Shown piece after piece: positions 46,495 to 55,039 of a stretch of 64,000 bases of DNA. The DNA is from DASRCB01 sp035653295 (GTDB taxonomy: Bacteria > Acidobacteriota > Terriglobia > Bryobacterales > Bryobacteraceae): the NCBI GenBank assembly GCA_035653295.1, contig DASRCB010000174.1, positions 30,584 to 94,583 on the forward strand, read 5' to 3'. A program made the position numbers and the translations under genes. Positions within the stretch are counted from its first letter, which is position 1. Every line of letters starts with the position of its first letter. The notes under the pieces were generated by a model. The model saw only the letters and a list, made by a program, of their open reading frames with translations. It had not been told where the DNA came from and did no database searches.

Positions 46495-47013
46495 TCAGAG
46501 CGCCTTCACCGCAGCCAGAGCATCGGGATCCATCCAGTTCTTGGCGCCGATCACCTTCTGCACCACGCGGCCGGTACGGTCGATGATATAGGTTTCCGGC
46601 ACCTTGAATGTGCCATAGCTGCTGCTGATATCAGCATTCGGATCGCGCGCGGTCTGGAACGAAGGATGAAAGCGCCGCACGAAATCGTTGTACAGCTTCT
46701 GATTCCGATCGATGCTCACCCCGACCACCACTACTCCGGAGCCGGCCGTCTGCTTCTGGAACTCGCTCAGCGAGGGCAGTTCTTCAACACAGGGTGCGCA
46801 CCACGACGCCCAGAAATTCAGCACCAGAATGCGTCCGCCGAAGTCGGTCGGAGTAATCCTGCGGCCCTGGTCGGTGGCGATGCTGAAGTCCGGAGCTTTG
46901 TCGCCGGCGTGCACCACGGTTTCATGCAGGGTGGAGACAATCATCCACGCCATCAGGCCGAACATCACGAAGACGCCGGCCAGCAGTCCTTTATCCAACT
47001 TCGACGCGCGCAT
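46495..47013 (-). CDS. TlpA/ResA-like thiol-disulfide protein
   Basis: A 172-residue protein anchored by one N-terminal span (about 11-30). The periplasmic part is a thioredoxin fold with the active site WCAPC (Cys72, Cys75) in LNFWASWCAPCVEELP, and a cis-Pro region GTFKVPETYIID. Redoxins of the TlpA/ResA kind reduce disulfides outside the membrane, often in cytochrome c maturation; the window encodes several cytochrome c proteins but no Ccm genes. The gene lies 77 bp from the divergent PTPS operon. Confidence 0.9.
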   Translation of the reverse strand: MRASKLDKGLLAGVFVMFGLMAWMIVSTLHETVVHAGDKAPDFSIATDQGRRITPTDFGGRILVLNFWASWCAPCVEELPSLSEFQKQTAGSGVVVVGVSIDRNQKLYNDFVRRFHPSFQTARDPNADISSSYGTFKVPETYIIDRTGRVVQKVIGAKNWMDPDALAAVKAL

Positions 47014-47090
47014 GCATACTGCTCCTGGAGGGTTACATTTATTTTACGGTATCGAGGCCGGGCAATCCGGCATCATTAATTAATGGAGCC

Positions 47091-47504
47091 ATGCTGATCA
47101 CACGGCGCGCCGAATTCTCCGCTTCTCACGTTTGCTCCAGTCCGGCGCTCAGCGAAACCGAAAACCGGGCGCTGTATGGCGCCGCGGCCAACCCCGCCGG
47201 GCACGGCCACAATTACGTGCTGGAAGTGACGCTGGAAGGCGAGCCCGACCCGGTAACCGGAATGGTCTTCGACCTCAGCCGCCTCAAGGAAATCCTCAAC
47301 GAAGCCGTTATCGGCCCCATGGACCACCGCTTCCTCAATCATGAAGTGCCGCCGTTCGCGCGCATTGTACCGACCGCTGAAAATATAGCTGTCGAGATAT
47401 GGCGCCGGCTTTCTCCCTGTTTCGACAACGGCGTGGCGCTCCGGAATGTGCGGCTTTACGAAACCGAGGACCTGTGGGTCGACTACTCCGGAGAAGCCGC
47501 TTGA
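47091..47504 (+). CDS. 6-pyruvoyl-tetrahydropterin synthase-like protein, catalytic Cys lost
   Basis: A 137-residue member of the PTPS/QueD family. The zinc histidines are kept (His13, His38, His40 in GHGHNY), as is the conserved pterin-anchoring Glu region near the end (LYETED). Residue 32, which is the catalytic Cys in the neighbouring paralog and in animal PTPS (G-K-C-N-N-P), is Ala here (LYGAAANPAGHGHNY). The normal cleavage of the side chain is therefore doubtful. It may form a mixed oligomer with the next gene product or use another substrate. It overlaps the next gene by one nt (TGATG). Confidence 0.82.
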   Translation: MLITRRAEFSASHVCSSPALSETENRALYGAAANPAGHGHNYVLEVTLEGEPDPVTGMVFDLSRLKEILNEAVIGPMDHRFLNHEVPPFARIVPTAENIAVEIWRRLSPCFDNGVALRNVRLYETEDLWVDYSGEAA

Positions 47505-47923
47505 TGCGCCTGACCCGCAGATACCGCTTCTGCGCATCGCATCGGTTGCACTCGGGGGCGCTGAGCGAAGCAGAGAATCGGGCGCTGTACGGTAAGTGCA
47601 ATAACCCGTTCGGCCATGGGCATGATTATGTCCTCGAGGTGAGTATCCGCGGTCCGCTCGATCCAGCAACGGGTCAGCTGGCGCCCGTGGGCGTACTGGA
47701 CCGGCTGGTAAACGACGCCGTGATCGCGCCGATGGACCACCGCAATTTGAACCTGGAGGTGCCGGCCTTCGCCGCCGCCGTGCCCACCTCGGAGAACCTG
47801 GCAGGCGAGATCGAGCGCCGGCTGAGGGAAGCATGGCCGCCGGCCTTCTCCGATTCCTCGGTGGCGCTGGCGGGCATTCGGCTCCGGGAGACGAAAAGAA
47901 ACAGCTTCGAGACTGCATCATGA
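47504..47923 (+). CDS. 6-pyruvoyl/6-carboxy-tetrahydropterin synthase
   Basis: Codes for 139 residues from ATG 47504, overlapping the previous stop. It has the complete PTPS set: His13, Cys32 in [15 protein letters not shown], His38, His40, the MDHRNLN segment and LRETKRN at the end. It acts on dihydroneopterin triphosphate, the product of the GTP cyclohydrolase encoded next. Whether it makes 6-pyruvoyl-tetrahydropterin (biopterin route) or 6-carboxy-tetrahydropterin (QueD, queuosine route) is not decided by the sequence; no other que genes are here. Confidence 0.88.
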   Translation: MRLTRRYRFCASHRLHSGALSEAENRALYGKCNNPFGHGHDYVLEVSIRGPLDPATGQLAPVGVLDRLVNDAVIAPMDHRNLNLEVPAFAAAVPTSENLAGEIERRLREAWPPAFSDSSVALAGIRLRETKRNSFETAS

Positions 47924-48522
47924 AGAACAACGTGAAAATCATGGCTCCGAAAGCCGAGCCGGACTCCATTGCGGCGCACATGCGGCGCATCCTGGAACTG
48001 ATCGGCGAAGATCCGGCGCGCGAGGGTCTGGTGCGCACTCCGGAGCGCGCCGACAAGGCCCTGCGCTTCCTCACCAGTGGTTATCAGGTCGATGTCGAGA
48101 GCCTGGTCAACGGCGCACTGTTCACGCACGAGTGCGACGAAATGGTCATCGTGCGGGATATCGAGTTCTTCAGCATGTGCGAGCACCACCTCCTGCCGTT
48201 CTTCGGAAAGATGCACGTGGGCTACCTGCCGGATAAGAAGGTCATCGGCCTGAGCAAGATCCCGCGCATTGTCGACGCCTTCGCCCGCCGCCTTCAGTTG
48301 CAGGAGCGGCTGACCCACCAGGTCGCTCGGACGCTTCAGGACGTGCTCCAGCCCAAGGGCGTGGGGGTCATCTGCGAAGCGCGGCACTTCTGCATGATGA
48401 TGCGCGGCGTCGAGAAGCAGCACTCCGGCACACTGACCAGCGCCATGCTCGGCGCCTTCCGGTCGCATAAGGAAACCCGCGACGAGTTTCTGACCCTGGT
48501 CCGCAAGCAGCAGGCATACTAA
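47920..48522 (+). CDS. folE: GTP cyclohydrolase I
   Basis: Codes for 200 residues from ATG 47920, overlapping the PTPS stop by 4 nt (ATGA). The zinc and catalytic motifs are complete: [38 protein letters not shown], and [16 protein letters not shown]. It opens GTP to dihydroneopterin triphosphate, the shared precursor of folate, biopterin and queuosine. Together with the two PTPS genes it forms an operon whose product is a pterin beyond ordinary folate. Confidence 0.96.
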   Translation: MKNNVKIMAPKAEPDSIAAHMRRILELIGEDPAREGLVRTPERADKALRFLTSGYQVDVESLVNGALFTHECDEMVIVRDIEFFSMCEHHLLPFFGKMHVGYLPDKKVIGLSKIPRIVDAFARRLQLQERLTHQVARTLQDVLQPKGVGVICEARHFCMMMRGVEKQHSGTLTSAMLGAFRSHKETRDEFLTLVRKQQAY

Positions 48523-48554
48523 CGCCGCCGCTCCAGGCTATGCTGTAGTTTTCC

Positions 48555-49262
48555 GTGGCGCTGGAAAGCCTCATCCTGTTCGAAACGCCCGAACAATTGT
48601 TCGCCCGCGTGTTTCGCGAGCTGAAACCCCGCACCGCTGTCCCGCGCATCCAGGTCGAGTATTGCCGCTTCGCCAACGCCAACAGCCTGGTGCGCCTCGA
48701 CGGCGGGCGGCTGCACGTGCGCATCACCGACGTGCTTCAGGGCGCCCCCTCGCCGATACTGGAGGCCCTGGCCCATATCCTGATCTCGCGCCTTTATCGC
48801 CGCGAGCCGGCCCGCGCCTGGACCGATCGCTACCGCCGCTATCTCAATCGCAAGGATATGCGCCGCCTGCTCCAGATCGTGCGGCAGGAGCGCGGCCACA
48901 AGCTGATGGTTGACCCGCGGGGCCACTGCTACGACCTGGTGCAGATCTTTGAGGAGCTGAACCTGCGCTATTTCCACGGGCTGATGGCGCGGCCCGACCT
49001 CGGCTGGAGCCGGTGCCCGTCGCGCACCACCCTCGGCCACTACGACCCCTCCCATAACACCATCGTGCTCAGCAGCATCCTCGACCGCGCCGCCGTCCCA
49101 CGCCTCGCCGTCGAGTACGTGATGTTTCACGAAATGCTGCACCTGCGGTTCCCGGTGGACCATCGCGGCGCCCGCCGCTGCGTGCACACGCCGGAATTCA
49201 AGACCGCCGAGAAGCAGTTCGAGCAGCTTACGGAAGCAAAGGAAATGCTGCGCAGCCTGTGA
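48555..49262 (+). CDS. SprT-like zinc metallopeptidase domain protein
   Basis: A 235-residue protein starting at GTG 48555. The C-terminal half carries HEMLH in VMFHEMLHLRFP, followed by RCVHTPEFKTAEKQF, the pattern of SprT/M48-like minimal metallopeptidases (HExxH plus downstream His). There is no signal peptide or membrane span, so it should be cytoplasmic. SprT-type domains are found in DNA-protein crosslink repair and in uncharacterised bacterial proteases; I cannot choose. It ends exactly where the convergent ribE gene ends. Confidence 0.74.
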   Translation: MALESLILFETPEQLFARVFRELKPRTAVPRIQVEYCRFANANSLVRLDGGRLHVRITDVLQGAPSPILEALAHILISRLYRREPARAWTDRYRRYLNRKDMRRLLQIVRQERGHKLMVDPRGHCYDLVQIFEELNLRYFHGLMARPDLGWSRCPSRTTLGHYDPSHNTIVLSSILDRAAVPRLAVEYVMFHEMLHLRFPVDHRGARRCVHTPEFKTAEKQFEQLTEAKEMLRSL

Positions 49263-49856
49263 TCAGGCGGGATGCAGCAGCTTCTCCACATACTTCGCGA
49301 TCATGTCCGTTTCAACATTGATCCGCGATCCCTGCCGGTACCCGCGCATGGCCGTTTGCTGGTACGTGTGCGGAATAATCGCGACGCCCACGTCGCGGCC
49401 TTCCAGCGACGCAATCGTCAGGCTGACGCCGTCCAGCGTCACTGAGCCTTTGTGGATCATGTAGCGCTCCAGCCCCGCCGCCACGCGGAGCTTCAGCCAC
49501 CAGTTGCGGTCGCCCAGTTCCTCCAGCGACGCGAATTCGGCAGTGCCGTCCACGTGCCCCTGCACCATGTGCCCGCTCAGCCGCGCGCCGAGCGATAACG
49601 GCCGCTCCAGATTCACCAGCGAGCCTGCCGTGAGATCACCCAGGTTGCTGCGGCGCAGGGTCTCCGGAGCGAGATCGGCGCTGAAGCTGTCCGGCGTGAG
49701 CGAAACAGCCGTGAGGCAAACTCCATTTACCGCTATGCTCCCGCCGGGCTTCGTATCTTCAAGCACCACGGCCGCGCGAACCACCAGGCGGGCTCCCGCC
49801 GCGTGCGCCTTGAGAGAAACGACTCTCCCGACCTCCTCGATGATCCCCGTGAACAT
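49263..49856 (-). CDS. ribE: Riboflavin synthase, alpha subunit
   Basis: A 197-residue protein with two internally repeated barrel domains: MFTGIIEEVGRV and, in the second half, MVQGHVDGTAEFASLEE. The other repeat pairs are VNGVCLTAVSL and LDGVSLTIASL, and the C-terminus YVEKLL is typical. It dismutates two molecules of 6,7-dimethyl-8-ribityllumazine to riboflavin. It is the last gene of ftsY-ribD-ribE, 3 nt after the ribD stop. The lumazine synthase gene (ribH) is not in the window. Confidence 0.95.
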   Translation of the reverse strand: MFTGIIEEVGRVVSLKAHAAGARLVVRAAVVLEDTKPGGSIAVNGVCLTAVSLTPDSFSADLAPETLRRSNLGDLTAGSLVNLERPLSLGARLSGHMVQGHVDGTAEFASLEELGDRNWWLKLRVAAGLERYMIHKGSVTLDGVSLTIASLEGRDVGVAIIPHTYQQTAMRGYRQGSRINVETDMIAKYVEKLLHPA

Positions 49857-49859
49857 GGC

Positions 49860-50957
49860 CTATTTCACTACCCGGGCTTCCACGGCGAATTCGTCTTCCG
49901 TGATCTGATGCAGGTGCACATCCCGGAACATGATCGCGTCCGACCGCCGCCGCCGCCCCACCCCGCCCACCACCGGAAGCGAGTGCATGCCGCCCAGCAT
50001 CTTGGGCGCGTAATAAAAGAAGATCTTGTCCACCACGCCGCATTCCAGCGCGGCCCAGTTCAGCTTGCTGCCCGCTTCGATCATCACCGACCGGTACTGC
50101 TGCCGCCCGAGAAACTCGATCACGCTGCGCAGATCCGTGCGCCCGCCCGGGCCATCGGCCACCAGAATCCGTACGCCCCTGGCCTCCAGCGCGCGCCTGC
50201 GCTCCGGTGACGCGGCGGACGTCGTGGCCACCACGACATCGTCACGCGCACTGGTGACGATGCGGTAATGCAGCGGCAAACGGAGCGTCGAGTCCACGAC
50301 GACACGCAGCAGCGGACGGCTCCGCTCGCGGCCGGTGCGGTCGGTCAGCAGACAGTCATCCGAGAGAACCGTGCCGATGCCGGTCAGCATCACGTCCATC
50401 AGATGCCGCATCTGCTGAACATGCGCGCGGGCCCGTTCGCTGGTAATCCAGCCGCTGTTATCGTCCGGCGCGGAAATCTTCCCGTCCAGTGTGACCGCGG
50501 ATTTGAGCGTCACCAGCGGCCGGCCCGTTCGCATCGAGAACAGGAAGGCCTCGTTGATGCGCTCGGCTTCGGACAGGTATTCAGGCGCCAGCTCGACCTC
50601 GATGCCGGCCGCGGTGAGCGCCCGGATACCGTCGCCGGCGACCAGCGGATTGGGGTCGCGCATGATCGTAAACACACGGCGTATCCCGGCGGCGGCCACC
50701 GCCTCGCTGCATGGCCCGGTGCGCCCGTGATGGGAACAGGGCTCCAGCGTCACGTACAGGTCGGCGCCGCGCGCCCGCTCGCCGGCCTCTTCCATGGCGA
50801 GGATCTCGGCATGTTTCACGCCCGCCCACGTATGGGTTCCGCGCCCGACAATCTCGCCATCCCGAACGACCACGGCGCCGACCGCGGGATTCGGGCTCGT
50901 CCGCCCCACCCCGGCGCGCGCGAGCGCCAGCGCCTCGTCCATGTATGGCGACGTCAT
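49860..50957 (-). CDS. ribD: Bifunctional riboflavin deaminase/reductase
   Basis: A 365-residue fusion. The N-terminal deaminase has the zinc site KHAEILAM and PCSHHGRTGPC. The C-terminal NADPH-dependent reductase has MTGIGTVLSDDC-type segments (MLTGIGTVLSDD), the VDSTLRLPL turn and IEAGSKLNWAAL near the end. It carries out the second and third steps of riboflavin synthesis. It lies 34 nt after ftsY on the same strand. Confidence 0.95.
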   Translation of the reverse strand: MTSPYMDEALALARAGVGRTSPNPAVGAVVVRDGEIVGRGTHTWAGVKHAEILAMEEAGERARGADLYVTLEPCSHHGRTGPCSEAVAAAGIRRVFTIMRDPNPLVAGDGIRALTAAGIEVELAPEYLSEAERINEAFLFSMRTGRPLVTLKSAVTLDGKISAPDDNSGWITSERARAHVQQMRHLMDVMLTGIGTVLSDDCLLTDRTGRERSRPLLRVVVDSTLRLPLHYRIVTSARDDVVVATTSAASPERRRALEARGVRILVADGPGGRTDLRSVIEFLGRQQYRSVMIEAGSKLNWAALECGVVDKIFFYYAPKMLGGMHSLPVVGGVGRRRRSDAIMFRDVHLHQITEDEFAVEARVVK

Positions 50958-50991
50958 GTGCTTTGGGGAGCAGGCGCCCCTCGAATGCGCA

Positions 50992-51957
50992 TCATTTCGC
51001 GAAGATCGATGCGATGAAGTCTTCCGGCTCGAACGGCAGCAGATCGTCGATCTTCTCGCCCACGCCGATATAGCGAATGGGCAGGTTCAGCTCGCGGGCA
51101 ATCGCCACGACCACGCCGCCTTTCGCCGTTCCATCCAGCTTGGTAAGTACGATTCCCGTCACCCCGCTCGTTTCCGTGAAGCGGCGCGCCTGCTCCAGTC
51201 CGTTCTGCCCCGTGGTCGCGTCCAGCACCAGCAGCACTTCATGCGGCGCCTCAGGGACGACCCGCGCGGCGGTGCGGCGCATTTTCTCCAGCTCGGCCAT
51301 CAGGTTATCTTTGGTATGCAGCCTCCCGGCCGTATCCACGATGACGTAATCCACCTTGCGCGCGCGCGCCGCCTGGAGGGCGTCGAAAACCACCGCGCTC
51401 GGATCGGCGCCGGCCTTTTGCCGGATCACCTCCGTGCCGGTGCGTTCGCCCCACACCTGCAGCTGCTCGATAGCCGCGGCTCGAAACGTGTCGGCCGCGC
51501 ACATCAGGACACTGCGCCCTTCCGTTTCAAAACGGTGCGCGAGCTTGCCAATCGTTGTCGTCTTCCCCGACCCGTTCACACCCACCACCATGACCACAGC
51601 CGGCGGCTGCGACACACGAGGCAGAGGGCGCTCGGAAGCCTGCAGCACCTCCAGCAGATGCTCGCGAATCAGGTTCTTCACCGCATCCGCGTCCGCCGAC
51701 TGGCGGCGGTCCACGCGCTGCCGGATGCGCTCCAGAATCTCCTCCGTCGTGCGCACCCCGATATCCGCTGTAATGAGCGTGTATTCCAGGTCCTCCAGCA
51801 GCTCGGCATCGATCTCTTTCCGCCCGGCAAGCGCATCCTCGAGCCGATCCATCAGACCGGACCGCGTCTTCTGTATGCCTGCCTTCAGGCGCTCCAGAAG
51901 GTCCGGTTCCTGCGGCGTCGACCCGAAAAGCGTTTGAATCATTTCGCTCCAGCCCAT
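50992..51957 (-). CDS. ftsY: Signal recognition particle receptor FtsY
   Basis: A 321-residue SRP-GTPase. It has a short N-terminal region without the long acidic A domain of Escherichia coli, then the NG domain: GVNGSGKTTTIGKLA (G1), DTFRAAAIEQL, DTAGR (G3), TKLDGTAKGG (G4), and GVGEKIDDLLPFEPEDFI at the end. It docks ribosomes carrying the SRP to the membrane during co-translational insertion. It heads the ftsY-ribD-ribE transcript, an unusual pairing that may simply reflect shared promoters. Confidence 0.95.
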   Translation of the reverse strand: MGWSEMIQTLFGSTPQEPDLLERLKAGIQKTRSGLMDRLEDALAGRKEIDAELLEDLEYTLITADIGVRTTEEILERIRQRVDRRQSADADAVKNLIREHLLEVLQASERPLPRVSQPPAVVMVVGVNGSGKTTTIGKLAHRFETEGRSVLMCAADTFRAAAIEQLQVWGERTGTEVIRQKAGADPSAVVFDALQAARARKVDYVIVDTAGRLHTKDNLMAELEKMRRTAARVVPEAPHEVLLVLDATTGQNGLEQARRFTETSGVTGIVLTKLDGTAKGGVVVAIARELNLPIRYIGVGEKIDDLLPFEPEDFIASIFAK

Positions 51958-52078
51958 TGTACAAACCGCGCGCCGAATCCCCGGCTGTACGTTTTACGGA
52001 AAGCCGAAAAGCCTTTGTAACGGGCTGGGGCTGGCGGCAGCGCGGTTTGGCGTTCAAACGCATGCGATTACAAGCATC

Positions 52079-52113
52079 TACATACCTCTGAAATCCTGTC
52101 CCAAAAGTATGTA
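52079..52113. promoter_or_regulatory. Inverted repeat upstream of the TPR regulator, possible operator
   Basis: Perfect 7-bp arms TACATAC (52079-52085) and GTATGTA (52107-52113), 21 nt apart and 36 nt before the ATG. Spacing of about 28 bp centre to centre suits a dimer binding two turns apart. No promoter hexamers are clear around it. Confidence 0.38.
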
Positions 52114-52148
52114 ACGTCAGCCGTGCAGGCCCTGTCCTACTCGATGAA

Positions 52149-53921
52149 ATGATGGAATCCGCTGTTCAGACCGCCGCTTCGCAATCCGAGTCCGCGGCCA
52201 CCGCCGCTGTTCTGAACGGGGTGCCTGTGGCGCAGATCCGCGCGGAGCTGGACCGCATTCTGCGCAGCCGCGTCTTCATCCATTCCCATCGCATTCGCCG
52301 TTTCCTCCAGTTTGTCGTCGAGGAGTGCCTCAACGGCCGGCATCATCGTCTGAAGGAATACCTCATCGGCATGGAGGTCTTCAATCGCGAGGAGTCGTTC
52401 GACCCGCGGGTGGATTCTATCGTGCGCGTCGAAGCGCGGCGCCTGCGCGCCAAGCTGGAGGAGTATTACGCCGCCGAGGGCGCCGCGAACGAACTGCGCG
52501 TCCACCTGCGCAAGGGAAGCTACGTTCCCGTGTTCGAAACCGCGGCCCGCGCGCGCATGGCCGCGGCCGGCGCTCCGGCCACCCGCGCCTGGCGCCGCTC
52601 CATCGCCGTGCTGCCATTCAGCGTCGGCGATGGCGCCTCACCGGCGCTGGCCGAGGACATTCACCGCCATCTGATTCACCACCTTACGCCCGACGATGCG
52701 CTTCAGGTCATGTCGCGGCGGCCCGGCGAGCCAGTCGATGGCGTGCGCGCCGACTATCTGCTGAGCGGCAGCATCAGCGCCGACGGCGGCGTTCCGCGGC
52801 TGCTGCTCCAGTTGCTCGAAGGCGCCGAACATTCTTACCTCTTCTCGCAGGAGGTCGAGTGCCCGGCCGGCGATCTGTCCTTCCTCGATGACGTGTGCAG
52901 CAATGTGCGCCGCGCCATCATCAATCCCGCGCCCGGCGGCGAAGCCGTGCGGCAGAGCGACAACAAGGAGAGCTTCGCCAGCTACCTTCAGGGCATGTAC
53001 GCGCTGAAGGCGAGTAAGCCGGGTGCGTTCTCGACCAGCCGTAACTACTTCAGCCGCGCCGTCGAAATGGATCCCGAATACGGCGCCGCCTGGGCCTCGC
53101 TTGCTCAATCGCTGGTCCTGGTCTGCCTGCTGGAGAGCGGGGATCACGATCAGTTCTGTGCTCAGGCGCGGGACGCCGCCGCGAAAGCCGTCAGTCTTAC
53201 CGAAGCGCTCCCGGAAGCGCACACCGCGCACGGGCTGGTCCTGTCATTCCTCGACTGGCAGTGGAACGAGGGAGCCCGGGAGCTGCAAAACGCGATTTGC
53301 CTCGATAAGAGCAGCGCCCTGGCGCACGTGGCGTTCGGCGTTCAGTTAGCCGCTCGCGGGCGGCTGTCCGATGCCCGCGCGGAATTCGGCGAAGCCGAGC
53401 GGCTGGATCCCGTGTCGCTGCTGGCCCATTTCTGCGTGGGCTGGGGCCATACCCTCGAGAGCGAATACGACGAGGCCATGTCCCGCTTCCGCCTGATCGC
53501 GCTGCTTGAGCCCGATTTCGCGTGGTCCTACCTCGGAATGGGGTGGGCGTGCGCGGGCAAAGGGCAGTATGCCGAGGCCATAGCCCATTTCACCAACGTG
53601 TCGCATCTGCTGCAAAGCCGTTTCCTGTTCAGCGGACCGCTCGGCTATTGCTACGCCATGAGCGGCCGCCGGGACGAGGCGCTCCGGCTCCTCAGCAAGC
53701 TGGCCGAGTCCGCGCGCACGCAGCACGTCCCGGCAGTGAATTACGCCTCCATCTATGCCGGACTCGGCGACCGAGAGCGCGCGTTCGAGTACCTCGACCA
53801 GTCCGCCGCCGCGCACGAATCGGCCCTCCCGATTCTCCTTCTCGGCCCGGAGTTCAACTCCCTGCGCTCCGACGAGCGCTTCGCCAGGCTCCGCGAGAAG
53901 ATGGGCATCGCCGAGGCGTAA
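52149..53921 (+). CDS. TPR-repeat protein with N-terminal DNA-binding-like domain
   Basis: A 590-residue protein. Residues about 25-135 form a domain common in acidobacteria and rhizobia, often labelled adenylate-cyclase-like (LDRILRSRVFIHSHRIRRFLQFVVEE ... VDSIVRVEARRLRAKLEEYYAAEG ... VHLRKGSYVPVF). Next comes a TolB/FlgO-like segment (SIAVLPFSVGDGASPALAEDIHRHLIHHL, about 150-270). The last 300 residues are TPR repeats (YFSRAVEMDPEYGAAWASLAQ and others). Such proteins are probably regulators that sense a signal through the TPR part. Two ATG codons stand in a row at 52149 and 52152. Confidence 0.78.
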   Translation: MMESAVQTAASQSESAATAAVLNGVPVAQIRAELDRILRSRVFIHSHRIRRFLQFVVEECLNGRHHRLKEYLIGMEVFNREESFDPRVDSIVRVEARRLRAKLEEYYAAEGAANELRVHLRKGSYVPVFETAARARMAAAGAPATRAWRRSIAVLPFSVGDGASPALAEDIHRHLIHHLTPDDALQVMSRRPGEPVDGVRADYLLSGSISADGGVPRLLLQLLEGAEHSYLFSQEVECPAGDLSFLDDVCSNVRRAIINPAPGGEAVRQSDNKESFASYLQGMYALKASKPGAFSTSRNYFSRAVEMDPEYGAAWASLAQSLVLVCLLESGDHDQFCAQARDAAAKAVSLTEALPEAHTAHGLVLSFLDWQWNEGARELQNAICLDKSSALAHVAFGVQLAARGRLSDARAEFGEAERLDPVSLLAHFCVGWGHTLESEYDEAMSRFRLIALLEPDFAWSYLGMGWACAGKGQYAEAIAHFTNVSHLLQSRFLFSGPLGYCYAMSGRRDEALRLLSKLAESARTQHVPAVNYASIYAGLGDRERAFEYLDQSAAAHESALPILLLGPEFNSLRSDERFARLREKMGIAEA

Positions 53922-54187
53922 CCCCCAGTAGCCCGATTGCATCACGCGCTCTCGGCCACCGCTTAGGCTGATTTGTTGCCGATTCGCTTCCGGTTGAAGG
54001 CTATCGCATATGACCATCACCGCAGCCCTGCGATCATGCAAACCGGCCGGGCGGCTCCCGTCACCTAAGTCGCGGATTGCTTCCTTTCCAATCGACGCGC
54101 TAATTGCCTTCACAAACTCTTGCTTAGTTCGCTGAGTGCCGGAGTTAGTGGTTTGAATCTCTTCGGATCCGATGACGAGAGTTGTGC

Positions 54188-55039
54188 ATGAAAGGCTGCA
54201 CCGTCTTGCGAATATTCGCTGCCCTCGGCGTTGTTCTGAGTCTACAAATGGCGGCACAATCCGCCTGTGTCGCGCCGCGCTATCGCCAGGCCTTGACCCT
54301 GGCCGACTCAAAATCGGAACTGATCACAAATATCAGCATCTCTCCGCGGGCGTTCGCACCCACATCGATAATCTGCCTGGCGACGGCGCTTAAACAACGG
54401 TACGGCGTCCGCCCGAGGATGATCATCAGCATCTTTGCATCCGCTGAAGCGGCCTCTAACTCGCCGGGCATTCTCTCACCGGAGACGAACCCGGAAGATA
54501 CAGCGATGCTGGCGCAAATGCACGCAAGGTATGTCTACGATCAACAACGGCACGAAGAATATGTCGAGATGATTCCCGCGCTGGACCTCTCGTCGGCAAG
54601 AGGCGGCTTGTACACCACCAGAATCGATCTTCCCGTCTCCGGCACACCCCATTGCCGGCTGGAGGTCCACGACAGGTGTGTCATTGCCCTGAAGAGGCCG
54701 GATTACCCGGATGACGCAGAAGTGGGTGCGTCGGGTTTGGTAACGCTGGCTGCAACAATCAGGCCCGATGGCAGGATCACCGGCGTGCGTGTCGATCAGG
54801 TTCAGGCCAGCCCTCGTGACGCCGCAGGCGCGCTAAGCAGGAACGCGGTCGAAAACCTTTCCAGCTGGCAGCTCGAGCCTGCCCACCGCCGGGAGGCAAT
54901 CAGGATCTCGTACTCATATGCGATCGACAATCGGCTGTCTTACTTGAAACCTGCGGAAGTCAGCTGGAACCTCCCCGCCGGGCTCACCATTCTGAAGGGG
55001 CCGAAGGCGCCGGAGCAAAATCAGCCGAACCATCAATGA
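54188..55039 (+). CDS. Secreted protein with TonB C-terminal-like domain
   Basis: Codes for 283 residues from ATG 54188 (a TTG at 54182 is the alternative). There is a signal peptide or anchor at about 6-22. The C-terminal half reads LVTLAATIRPDGRITGVRVDQVQ ... ALSRNAVENLSSWQLEPAHRREAIRISYSYAI, which is the TonB_C pattern (I.PDG.V..V.V, A..A...W.F.PA). The N-terminal part is without known motif. True TonB proteins carry a Pro-rich spacer, which is absent here, so this is likely a TonB_C-domain protein of other use. Confidence 0.6.
   Translation: MKGCTVLRIFAALGVVLSLQMAAQSACVAPRYRQALTLADSKSELITNISISPRAFAPTSIICLATALKQRYGVRPRMIISIFASAEAASNSPGILSPETNPEDTAMLAQMHARYVYDQQRHEEYVEMIPALDLSSARGGLYTTRIDLPVSGTPHCRLEVHDRCVIALKRPDYPDDAEVGASGLVTLAATIRPDGRITGVRVDQVQASPRDAAGALSRNAVENLSSWQLEPAHRREAIRISYSYAIDNRLSYLKPAEVSWNLPAGLTILKGPKAPEQNQPNHQ

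Noticed and set aside
53937..54180. Minus-strand coding stretch between the TPR and TonB-like genes
   Set aside because: The open frame continues as the antisense of the TPR gene and the intergenic part has no recognisable protein pattern.
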